Origin: Podaxis mareebaensis
Taxonomy: Eukaryota; Basidiomycota; Agaricomycetes; Agaricales; Agaricaceae
NCBI GenBank assembly: GCA_018524725.1
Contig: JAEUWP010000571.1
Location: 1 to 34,898, forward strand
Length of the DNA stretch: 34,898 bases
Reading direction: 5' to 3'
Within the stretch, counting starts at the first letter, position 1. Each line of letters opens with the position of its first letter. Positions 23,346-33,483 of the stretch are shown in pieces. The notes under the pieces were generated by a model. That model saw only the letters and a program-made list of their open reading frames with translations, made no database searches and had not been told where the DNA came from. A program made the position numbers and the translations under genes.

Positions 23346-24757
23346 ATTTCTGAGATTTATGGATGCAAGACCTGAGCGGACGTCACGCAGGAGAGAGTCG
23401 AGTAACTACTCGCAGATCGTCCGAATTCATAGCGCTTCATATGACGCGTATTCCCACGCTCACGTCACGTCGCATCTTCAGTATGTTTCTCACGAGTCAC
23501 AGTGCAACTTCCGGAAAATGGTGTTAACTCATTCAAACTCCCCAATGAACATCATCTTCACACATATGAGAATGCGTTTGGGAACTCCAAAGCATTACGA
23601 TTCGATGGACCCCCGTGAAGTCATGCTGGAACTATATATCATGAGACACGCACCTTGTCAACCCCACTCTTTAATTGGCATAATCGCTCATTATCCATGT
23701 CGGCTTTCGCATCACTGAAAAGATAACCATTTCAATCCTCTGCACCCTGAAAAAGTGCCCTTTTAGAACCTTACCGGGCGTTGCGCTGAGGTCCGATGAA
23801 ACGGACGAAGTGGGGAAGGCTCAAAGTTAGGGGCGTTACACCAACGCGTGTGGGAATGGCGCATAGGTAATGAGTTCGGATGTGGCATCCGCATCCACCT
23901 AATCCCACCACTGGTTCCTTTTCATCCAGCGGTTCTCTGTCCTTACCCACTTTCCCCCTCCTGAATCCTTCTTTTATCCCAAGGTTTCCTCCATGCCATT
24001 ATTTTCCGCTCTATCGCCTTCCCCACTGCCAAATTTCTCCGTTTCTAATCGTATACATCAATCCCTTGATCATGATGTCTTGAACATAAGTAGACGTTCA
24101 TACCATCGATTACCTGTCTGCGCGAGTAGTAGCAGGCCTTTGTACGGGCAGCCGCTAGGAGCAAGTCTGGGGAGAATTAGTCCTGAGTAGGCAAAGATCG
24201 CTCTACGGGAAGAGCTGCAAGGGGGCTTGGGATTCTCGAAGTCATCAATACCCTAGTAACGTGTCTGATATTATGTTACTTTCGAAACATCTCGAAAATT
24301 TTTTATGATGCACAAATCACCGGTGGTTACGGTGCCGTGCTGTATACCACACAGCCGAGCTGTCGCCAAATACTACCTCAGGCTCATAGCTTGTGTTTCT
24401 CTCCAACCCTCCCTCGCAAACCGAAGCCCAGGGTTGCTGCAACGAACCGGTGCGCAAGGATGGCAAAAAGTACGCTGTTATCACGACCACGACCAGTGGC
24501 GAGGACGGTGTCCAGTCAACTCATGATACGCACGGGACCCTTCCGTCACACAAGTTTGAGCTGCGGTGAAAAAAGCACCGCGCCGGATGTCTCTATTCCT
24601 TCACTTTCTCCCACAACACCCAAATCGAGATCAGATCTGTGCATAGGAATAAAAAAACGCCAGGTTTTGGAACCCGAGGGCCCTTTCTACTCACAGCATA
24701 CATCCGCAGAACCTGGTAAAAATAGAAAAGTGGTAGCATCTATGTTGACACCTCAGA
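23346..24757. other. Intergenic region, 1.4 kb, no gene identified
   Basis: Normal CpG. It lies upstream of the coiled-coil gene and downstream of P450 copy 2. The longest open frames (around 23,245-23,718 and 24,337-24,768, both plus) show no recognisable motifs, and the first overlaps the coiled-coil gene in antisense, so I treat both as chance. Confidence 0.4.
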
Positions 24758-26813
24758 TCACTCCATAATTTCCAAGTCCCTGATCAAAGCTGCGGCTGCT
24801 TGAGATCGTGGTGTAATTCTAGCTTTGTACGGTAGAGGGAATCTGAAAGGACATGCGTCAGTCAACAATAGACACCAATAGGGCTGGGACCCACTGGAGG
24901 TTTCCGTTGGTATATTCAGGGTTTAGTTTAACCGGAACACCAAATTCATCCACAGGAGCCCTAATATCGAACACGGAAAGAAGCGATGCAATCGTGAGGA
25001 AGATTGAACTATCGCTCATGTACATTCCAGGACAGATCCTACGACCGAATCCAAATGCAGCAGAGGAAGGGTCTGGGGCTTCGGGATTTAACTTGCCGTC
25101 CTTGAGAAACCTTTCGGGCATAAAGCGTGAGGGCTCCTCGTAAATATTTGGGTCATGGAGTATGGACCTATTGCTGTCCATGAGATTCGAGCGACGATAG
25201 GATTCTTTGATGTACCAAGTATTTCCTACCACGATAGTCCCTTTCGGAATGAAATATCCCTCATATTCGTCGTCATTCGTACACATATGAGGAACCGCTT
25301 CGCCGGTGTATCAGTTAGACGATAGCGTGATGATTCAGAATAACTGACCCAGGGGCAGAACAGGATGCCATCGTATGGCTTCCTTGACTATAGCGTTGAC
25401 GTAGGGCAGAGAAGGGCGGTCGCTGAGCTCTGGTAGCCGCCTCCCTTCCAGAACCGTATCCAATTCTTGCTGAGCCTTCCTTTGAACCTCGGGATGTAGG
25501 CATATAGCGAGGATAAAGGATTGGGTTATTGATACGCTCTTTCCAAAAGTCAATCACTCTCATAATGTGAGCTGATCTATGATGAGAGACAACGTACAGT
25601 GTCTGACCCTCCTGAATCATTTCTCAGTGCTTATACTATGTTCGGGTGGGTAGTTTCCTTACCAATGAAAGCCGTTGCTGCTGTGCTTACTGCAATCTGC
25701 TCCTCTTCGTTTCTTTCGGCTGTGTTTTCATCCGGTAGTGCCTCAATCAAAGATGCCGCGATGCTTGGGGCAGCCGTTCCGTTCCTCTGTGCCAACAGAA
25801 TAAGCAATATATAGATATAGGAAAAGCAAAAACAACGTACCAGATTCTGTCTAACAATTTCGAAAGGTTCTCTAGCCACCAGCTCGTTAATTCGTTTGTA
25901 ATACTCTGCTCTGCGCTTCCAACCTGCGCCAGGAAACCAGCTTGGGATGTGTTTCATCACCGGGAACATCTCAACAAGATATCTTCCCGGTATGGTAGCC
26001 TCAGAAATCGCGCCCAATGATTCCCTGATGCGTTCAACGTAGGGATCGTTATGCTCTTTAATCTTTATACCATAGGCTATCTCTGTGATCAGTGCGGCGA
26101 AAAGGCTTCATAACCGTCAAGAATCAAAATTTCACGGAGTTGGTATTGGGCTCACTGGTGGCAATGTGCTAGGAAATCCTCAGGTCCGGAAAGCAGACGC
26201 CGTAAGAACGATCGTATATGTTTGAGTTGAACTGGCTGATATGTCATTACTCGACTGGGGTGGAAGTGCTCGTGAAAGGCCTTGCGATGACGCCGCCACC
26301 ATGTACCGTACGGCAGGAGTGCCCAGTTGTAATGCCAACCCAGTCTAGATACAGTCAGAATGAGGGTTTCCAAGAGCGCTCAGCTAAAGAAACCAAATAA
26401 CCCACAATTCAGAGAGCATAATATTGAGCGGACGATCGGAGTAATTGGGGGAGCGTTTCTCAAACAAATCACTTGTCCTTTCAAGTGACCCCAGGATTAG
26501 AAAAGAGCGACCTAACAGCTTGAAATACACCATATCTCCTATTGAGTTGGCGTCAGTATCTGGCCCACCCAATGCATGGGAGCCTGGAGGAAGACTGACC
26601 ATAGACCTTAAACCACTGATCGTAAACAAGCCATGGCTTTGAAGACGGTGCTTCAAGCAGATTTCCAATGAGTGGGTGGCCCTTTGGGCCGGGCGGAGTT
26701 GGCAAGCGACGGGGATTGGCCACTATGTCTTTACCGTATGTGTATAACCAGGGAAGCAGGATGAATCCCGCCAAAGAACATAGGTATGGATGCGAGCGGA
26801 CTATGTCGGTCAT
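24758..26813 (-). CDS. Cytochrome P450 monooxygenase (OrdA/CYP64-like), copy 2
   Basis: Ten exons: 26813-26600, 26538-26406, 26344-26156, 26105-25841, 25786-25663, 25611-25598, 25538-25349, 25297-25216, 25167-24895 and 24842-24758; 522 aa, frame closed. Eight of the ten exons have exactly the lengths of copy 1 (9022-11074); exon 1 is four codons longer and exon 7 one codon longer. Membrane anchor at about 11-27, hinge [10 protein letters not shown]-helix GGSDT at 309-313 (Gly-Gly in place of the usual Ala-Gly), E366/R369 for ExxR, PERF, and heme loop [10 protein letters not shown] with C449. Everything needed for activity is present. Protein divergence from copy 1 is considerable, so the duplication is old. 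Substrate unknown. Confidence 0.92.
25598..25611 (-). other. 14-nt micro-exon encoding the I-helix GGSDT motif (copy 2)
   Basis: Exon 6 is again 14 nt, between introns 25612-25662 (GTAAGG...TTCAG) and 25539-25597 (GTACGT...AAAG). It encodes G-G-S-D-T with one base from exon 5. Position, length and phase match copy 1 exactly. Confidence 0.85.
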
Positions 26814-28160
26814 GTCTTGAAATCTTGATGGATGGTGGAGCTTGTCGACTCTTCCATATCGTTTTATATGAGGCGGGCATATCAGTTCAGGTTTGCATCA
26901 AGAGAGGAAGAGGGTGGAAATAAGGGTGATGCCGTTGAGGCTACTGTTCGATCGGGGTTTCTCACCTGCGCCTTGCATCTCATGACCTGACTGGGAGGGA
27001 AAGCCCCCGCAGCAGCACTATAATTATGCGGATCAACGGCACTCGCTTGAAAGTCTTGTCAGAGAGAATTTGTGAAGAGAACTATTCTTGGACTACCCTG
27101 AACGGCTGAACATGGGAGATACATATCAACTTTGGGTTAGCGTCCGTCGCCCCCCTATATGCATGCAAGATCAATGTAACCATGATACGGTGGCCTGTCC
27201 TTCCGGGGTCAAGCGGTTCATACCAGGATCATGACCTGCAATGCCTTGAGAGCGCTTCTTGTGTTGAACCAAAGGGTTCCTCGCAAGCCGTCCAAGATCT
27301 AGCAAGACGGCAAGTATATATTATCAATCACCATCCATTGCGACGGTCTCTTAGGGGCGATACAATTCTCATACGCATCATTGTAGGCAGTGTGTACCGC
27401 AGAAACGGTAACTTGTTCAACACAGGCGACAGGAATATAGCCAGATGAAGGCCCACATAAAGAGAGTGTAGGATCGCGTTGTGTAGTGTCCGTCGCAATC
27501 GCAGTGATATAAGGTGCATAAGGTATCAACCGGTGGCGTCGAATGACCGGTGGGCTCTCCTCAACACCTCCAGGTACAGGCATACGAGAGGAGATCATTG
27601 GATGCATCGTTAGCTTCCACCTTCATTCGGTAAATCCCCGGTGAAGGATGGGACAATGGAAGAGAGTGCAATACATTCCCACTTCGCTACTAGTATCTCA
27701 ACAGTCACAATCAAAACTTCAAGGCTCCGTAACAATGGCATACTTTTGTCTCTAGTCTCAACAATACACACAACGCACATTCTTGTCTGCACGTGCATGG
27801 CCGAAAGGCTTAGGCGCTGATGCAAGGTGTTTTAGAAGCCAGAATCAGAATCGGAAGCTGGCTTGGATCAAGGCATCGACGGAAGGCGTGATGAACGAAT
27901 CTCCTCGCTGTTATGTTTCCCATAGAAGATATTGATTAGAAGTCTGCAGGCCGTTCCCGTGACTATCTGAGGGCATCAAAACGTTTGGGATGCCGGGCGG
28001 CGAAGAACCGGCTCCTGTGCTTCTGCGCCGCTGTCAGGACCACTTCTTGAATACCTTAGAGTATACACCTGTTATCCATCATATTGCGAATTCTATGGTT
28101 CCCACGTGCGTGCCGGGGCTTATGTCCCCTACTGATACGAGATATTGAGGGACGAGGCAC
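26814..28160. other. Gene-poor region right of P450 copy 2
   Basis: Normal CpG composition. Apart from one 102-codon minus-strand ORF at 27299-27607, I see nothing coding. The first few hundred bases should contain the promoter of P450 copy 2. Confidence 0.35.
27299..27607 (-). CDS. Hypothetical 102-residue ORF
   Basis: An ATG at 27607 opens 102 codons ending in TAG. The predicted protein has no signal peptide or membrane segment and no motif that I recognise. It contains short Pro/Arg-rich stretches (VPGGVEESPPVIRRHR). It could be an exon of a longer gene or chance; coding status is uncertain. Confidence 0.22.
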   Translation of the reverse strand: MHPMISSRMPVPGGVEESPPVIRRHRLIPYAPYITAIATDTTQRDPTLSLCGPSSGYIPVACVEQVTVSAVHTAYNDAYENCIAPKRPSQWMVIDNIYLPSC

Positions 28161-29001
28161 TCTTCAAGGAACAAATGCTGCATTGAAACATACTTGGAAC
28201 TAAATGGAGATGGTGTTCAAGTATATGGGTAGATTAATTAGCAGAGGATTGTTGAAAGGGTCTTTGAATTTGAGTAATGAAGGATGAATGCTGATGAGGA
28301 TCATGCAAAGGGCTAGGAGGTTGATTGTTATTGCAAATGATTCAAATACAAAGTAAATGCATTGCCCTCTTACTATGAGGGATTTTATACAGGGAAAATC
28401 AGGGTCTGGGGTATATTGCAGAGAGGATCTTGATAATTATCTTGATACTTTGGAACTGTATTGTTCCAATCACCCGGAGTTCAGCTAAAGAGGCAAGTTC
28501 GGGGTTGGATGTGAATGGTGCCAGTGTCCATCTGGCATTGGAGATGATTGCGAGTCAAGACAAAATAGAGAGCAGAGGGTAAAGAGAGTAGAGGAACATT
28601 GGGAGGGCAAGTAAGTTGTATTCATGGTACCTACTACAATGTTTTTATACTACCTATCTTTTGAGGTCCAAGCTGTATGGTATATAACATAGGAAAATAC
28701 TAGAAAATTGAGAAAAATCATCAATAGAGTGAAAAGAAAGAGAATGAGTCACAAGTAAGTCCTATATCACCACCTTGGAACTTTGTCTTCTAATACTGAA
28801 TTCTAACATTGTGGGATCCCTGAGGCACAGGGGACAATGGGCATTCTTAGAATGTAATTGAAGGTCAGAGGGATGTATATGGAATAGTGAGCTGGTGGGG
28901 GCATTCCATTGTCAACATTGTTGAGCCACCTTCTGAGTGTAGAAGGTAGTGGTTGAATAGGTGGTGACATTGTATGGATGGTCTGAGTATGTTGTGTTGT
29001 C
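28161..29001. repeat. CpG-poor, probably degraded repeat DNA
   Basis: Only about three CpGs (near 28,474, 28,500 and 28,551) occur in some 840 bp, and no ORF is intact. Composition resembles the left repeat island, suggesting an older methylated repeat into which the LINE inserted at 29,002. No family could be assigned. Confidence 0.5.
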
Positions 29002-29020
29002 TTTTTTTTTTTTTTTTTTT
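29002..29020 (-). repeat. Poly(A) tail of the LINE
   Basis: Nineteen T residues on the plus strand, the minus-strand poly(A) tail, fix the 3' end of the LINE and the insertion point. The adjoining 3' UTR is purine-rich on the plus strand (about 29,090-29,145 and 29,200-29,290). Confidence 0.85.
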
Positions 29021-31343
29021 AAATCGACGTTTATTGCAATAGAACTAGCTACTACAAATGGGTGCATGATAGCAGTCCCAATACTGAAACTAGAGAAAAA
29101 GAAAAGGAAACAAAGAGAAAAGAAAAAGAGAAAAAGAGGAGGATGAGAGCAGGTGAAGCTACTATATATACAGATGAGATGAGAAGAGAGCGAAAGCTAA
29201 CTTAACAAAACATGTAAGAGAGAGGAAAAAGAATAGAAGAGGGGTAGGAGTGGGGAGCTAGCTATGAGACAAAGTGAAAGAGAAAAGGCCTTTAGTGAAT
29301 GTCCAGGACTCCATTTCTTGCAAGTTGCTCTCTACAGTTGAGGCGGCAGGTGGTGAACTCCTCTTGGGTGACGGGTCCTTGAATCTGGTCGGCAAAGGAA
29401 AATGCCATGGGGTTCTGGTCTAAGAATTGGATTATCCAGTGGAAGCCATTGTGGGCTCCATATGGATATCGGAAGCAGGGGCAATCATCGAGTATGTGAT
29501 TGCGTGTTTCGAGCAGCTTGCCACAGGGGCAAGAGGTGATGTGGTGCCCAGGGAAGAAACACTGTCAGAAGGTGCCAATGGGCATGTGATTGGTGATGCA
29601 GCGCATGAAGTGCATGCATAAATTGGGGTTCTTCCCGAGGGGTGAATTTAGCCAAGTCCCACCATTGGTGTATTTGGGATGGAGGGGTTTCTCTGCACCA
29701 TCGATGAGGGGGAGCCATGAGTGGCCATGGTGAATGGGGTCGTTCATTAGATGATGCCATAGCGACAGGCATTTTTGGGTGTAATGGTTACAAATGAACC
29801 TGAGGGAGGTGTGGAAGGGTTGGCACCACGGGTTAGGAAGACAGAGGGACTTGGCAAGTGTGTACACTTTGTGGTGTATGGACCAGTTGGTGGAGGAGGG
29901 GACTGACCAGAAATGGATGTGATTTAGAGGGGAGGAGGAGAGCCAGGAGTGCAGGAGAGGGGCGACTGTGATGGCATCCGGATGAGTGCTGTGTGGCCTG
30001 TAAGAGAACAAACATTTAGCAGAAGAAATTGAGTCCATAAAAATTACAATCAAGGAAATATTAAGAGATTGGGAAAAAGAGATGGAGGAAAAGAGTCCAA
30101 GACAGAGAGTGTAAGATTCAGAATCCAAAGAGGTCACTTCCCCACAGGGGTGGACAGCAGAAGAGAGAATGTCTGTTTCAGAAGAATTGAAAACAAGATA
30201 AGCAGAAGTAGTGGAAAGGGAAGAGTTAGAAGGAACTGAACCATCCATAGCTACGAGGAGGGAGACGGGGGAAGAAAAGGTGAGGTTGCAAGTGCAGGAG
30301 GCATTGGCAATGTGGAGCGCCATGGCGCCTTCTTTCGAAGGGTCAGGGTACTCGATGAATTTGATTTGGTCGCTAAACAAGTCCAGCAGGCACTGGCCAG
30401 GTTTGGCACTGGGGTAGAGACACTGGAACCAGTCTGTGACCAGTTGGGCATCTGAAATGAAATCGAGCACTGACAAGTGCTGTTTGGTTTGGTGTGCATC
30501 TATGGGGTTGATATCACACATGAGGAGTTTGAGAGGATGGGATGGGGGGAGGGTGTGGAAACAGATGGAACATTGTTTCGCAAGTTTGAAGAGGTGGAGT
30601 TGGATGGGGATAAGGCCTGCAATGGCCTCAACTCTGCCAGTGGGGGTGGTACAAAATGCACTGGTAATCCAGAGGGCAGCTTGTCGTTGCATGCACTGTA
30701 ATGACTTAATAAGTCTGCAGTATTGTGCATTGTGATTGAACCAGAGGCAGAATCCATATGTGGCGATGGGGACAACACAGGATCAATAAAGGAGTTGCTT
30801 ATAGAGGGGGGATAATCCATGGATGGAGTTGCTGAGCATGCGCATGCATTGGACGGTGGAGAGAGCCTTGGTTGAGTAGAACCAGACATGTTCTTTAAAG
30901 GAAAGGCTTCTATCAAACCAGAAGCCAAGGTAGCAGAGGAAGGGTTTAGGGTGGATGGTGAGAGAGTTGTCAATGATGACAGGAGGGTTGGGTTCATGGG
31001 AGGGGCAGTTGGAAAAATGGAAAGCCTCAGTTTTGTCTCTTTTGAGAACAAACCTGAGGCAGTGGAGGTAGTTTTCACAGTTCTTGTAGACCTGGGAGAG
31101 AAGATGGCAGTTAGTGGCGAATGAGTCCGATTGAACTATAATAAGTCCATTATCAATGAAAGAAACTATTTTACAGTGGGGATTGTTGGAAAATTTGTAC
31201 ATAAAAGGGGAAAGGGAGAGAGTGGTGAGAATGGGGGAAAGGGTGGAACCTTGGCCAATGCCAACAGAAGCGGAGAATTTAGGGGACAAGTTATTGTTCC
31301 AAGAATAGGTGGTGAAACGGTTACTTAGGTAATTGGAGAAAAA

Positions 31344-31348
31344 GGAAA
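31344..31348. repeat. Target-site duplication, left copy
   Basis: GGAAA, directly repeated at 31623-31627 on the other side of the solo LTR. Confidence 0.85.
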
Positions 31349-31622
31349 TGTAAGCCTGCTGGGGCTTACTTCAGAGCTTATGACCTTAAGTTCACACCAG
31401 CGTACAGTAAACCCGATATATTGGGACGTACGTAGTGTGTTATAAGGTCAGCTGTCCTAACGACAGCTGACGACGAGATTATAAGGAGTGTATGTTTGAT
31501 GGATTGAGTAATCCATCAATGCCGAAGACAAACAAGAGAATTAATTAAGTAATTAATAAAAGGAGTGGCTAAATTAATGAAGGAACAAGAGACAGCACGA
31601 CGGTAAGGGCCCAGCCCTTACA
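31349..31622. mobile_element. Solo LTR (274 bp) nested in the LINE
   Basis: Begins TGTAAG and ends CTTACA, and is flanked by the exact 5-bp duplication GGAAA at 31344-31348 and 31623-31627. TG...CA ends and a 5-bp target duplication are the mark of LTR-retrotransposon integration, and the absence of internal coding sequence makes it a solo LTR. It contains several perfect short inverted repeats, including one at each end. Orientation cannot be determined. Excising it with one duplication copy restores the RT frame. Confidence 0.82.
31447..31471. repeat. Perfect inverted repeat inside the solo LTR
   Basis: Arms GTCAGCTGTC and GACAGCTGAC (10 bp) around a 5-nt loop. A second hairpin lies at 31498-31517 (8-bp arms GATGGATT/AATCCATC, 4-nt loop). 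A palindromic AT-rich ATTAATTA/TAATTAAT pair lies near 31,541-31,558. They could form stem-loops in the LTR transcript or be protein-binding palindromes. Confidence 0.8.
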
Positions 31623-31627
31623 GGAAA
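31623..31627. repeat. Target-site duplication, right copy
   Basis: GGAAA, matching 31344-31348. Pairs with it to define the insertion. Confidence 0.85.
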
Positions 31628-33483
31628 TGAGGCAGGAGTTAAATCCTTGACAGTGGAGGGTGGAGATGAGGATGTTATGATTAGTGGAAGGGAAGAATTG
31701 CACCATGTCAAAGGTGATGACACTGGTCTTGAGTTTTTGTTTCCATCCTGTGCAAACAAGGTGAGTAACGTACATGCCAGTGTCTTTGGTAGAGCACTGG
31801 ATAATTCCTCCAAATTGGAGGGGGTGGATGAGGTTATGTTGGGATGCTTTGAATTGCATCCAGGCAGAAATCATTTTCTTGATTAGCTTACCGAGGGTAT
31901 TAAGGAGAACAATAGGGCAGAACATTTTCAGGGTGGAATAATGAGGTTTGTTGGGTTTAGGGATGATGATGGAGGTGGAGTTCTTGAAATGTTCTGGCCA
32001 GGTAGAAAATTCAACACACTTGGATGTGAAAGTGAGGAAGTTGAGAAGGAGGGTGTCATTAGACATGAGATGCTTGATATGGGCCCATGAGAGGTGATCG
32101 GGGCCAGGGGCAGAGGTGTTAGCACATGGGTTGAGGGCATCAAAGAGCTCAGCCTTGGAGAAGGGGGGCCATGAGTGCTCCAGTTGGGTGTCAAAAGACT
32201 CAATGGCACTTAGGTCTACTGGGTGGTCAGACATGGAGTTGTATGAGGAATTGAGGGCATGCCAGAGGTTGTCTAGTTCATCACAGCTTTTACCATTGAA
32301 AGTGATGGACTGGGAAGGGGGGAGGTTGCATTTACTGACCCAGGACATGAGGTCCCAGGGGTGGTGATCTTCCTCTGCTATGTCTCTAATTTTCTTGTCA
32401 AAGAATTGGTGCTTGGCTTGATGCGTGGTGTGTCAGAATTTGGTCCAATTTGCCTTGGACTTGTGGGCTTGGAACACTCTAAGGGCAGTAGAGCATTGTG
32501 GGTTCCACCATGGTTTGGACTGAGTGCAGATCTTGACAAGTTTGGTGTTGTGTTGCCATTCTTGGTTGATAATTTGAGACATGGCATGGGCATATGAATG
32601 TATGTCTTTGGCTGAATTGAAAATAGGTGGAAGGGCCTGGAGACAAATGCCTATTGAGTAGAGGAAAGTGGCTTCTTCCTCTGAGTCCTTTGGTATGGTA
32701 AGCTTCTCGATGAAGGGTTGAAATGGTGAGGGGATGGGGAGAGAGGTGAGTAGGGGATGGTGATCGGAAGTGAATTGCCAGTCGTCACAGATTTGATGGA
32801 CTGGGCTTTGGGAGGGTTCATCTATCATGAAAATAAGGTCAATGACAGATGGATGCTTGTTACCATCATAAGGGATATGTGTATATTTGTCTTGCAAAGG
32901 TGTGGAAAGGAAGAGACCTAGGGAGTTCATGATGTCAGTTAGTAGGTCTCCTCGAGCAGTATGGTGAGTTATATGAGGATCCCATTCTCCAGAATGGGAA
33001 TTAAAGTCTCCCCCAGCACAAATGAGATTTTTGGGGAGGAGGTGGGCATGCTCTTCGAGAAAGGAAAGGGAAGAGTCATCTGATGGGTCAAGATAGCAGT
33101 TCAAAAAGTAAACTTTCTTTGGAAAAGAGAGCGAAATAAGCTGAAAGTCTGGAGATGAAATAATGTTCAGATGAGAAGTCAGTAAAAGCGAATCACATGA
33201 GCGTCGGATGAAGGTGGCTGTCCTAGGACAATCTTCATCTGACAGAAAGATATGCCAGTTTGGATTATATGGTGTGCCTTTATAGGGGACTCCTTCAGAG
33301 TCAACAGTAGAGGGGATGTTATGGATAATGCTGAAGGGGGGTTCTTGCAGGCATAAAACTAAAATGTCTTTAAATAAGGGGTCATTTAGGATCAGTTCAA
33401 TGAGGGTGGAGGAATGATGGACATTGAAGAAGAGAATGGGGATGGACGAAAAGGAAGAAGGAGCAGGTTTGTTAAGAGGTCCT

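Noticed and set aside
23245..23718. 157-codon plus-strand ORF
   Set aside because: Overlaps the N-terminal exon of the minus-strand coiled-coil gene, does not start with a well-placed ATG, and shows no motif.
16503..26813. A biosynthetic gene cluster linking the P450s with the GH7 genes
   Set aside because: No core synthase, transporter or pathway regulator is present and the intervening genes are housekeeping, so co-location alone is not evidence.
29565..30735. Plus-strand ORFs across the LINE (for example 30436-30735 and 31647-31886)
   Set aside because: They are antisense shadows of the LINE ORF2 frame.
31349..31622. The 274-bp insert as a MITE
   Set aside because: Terminal inverted repeats extend only about 6 bp, ends are TG...CA and the duplication is 5 bp, which fits LTR integration better. 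Some uncertainty remains because of the many hairpins.
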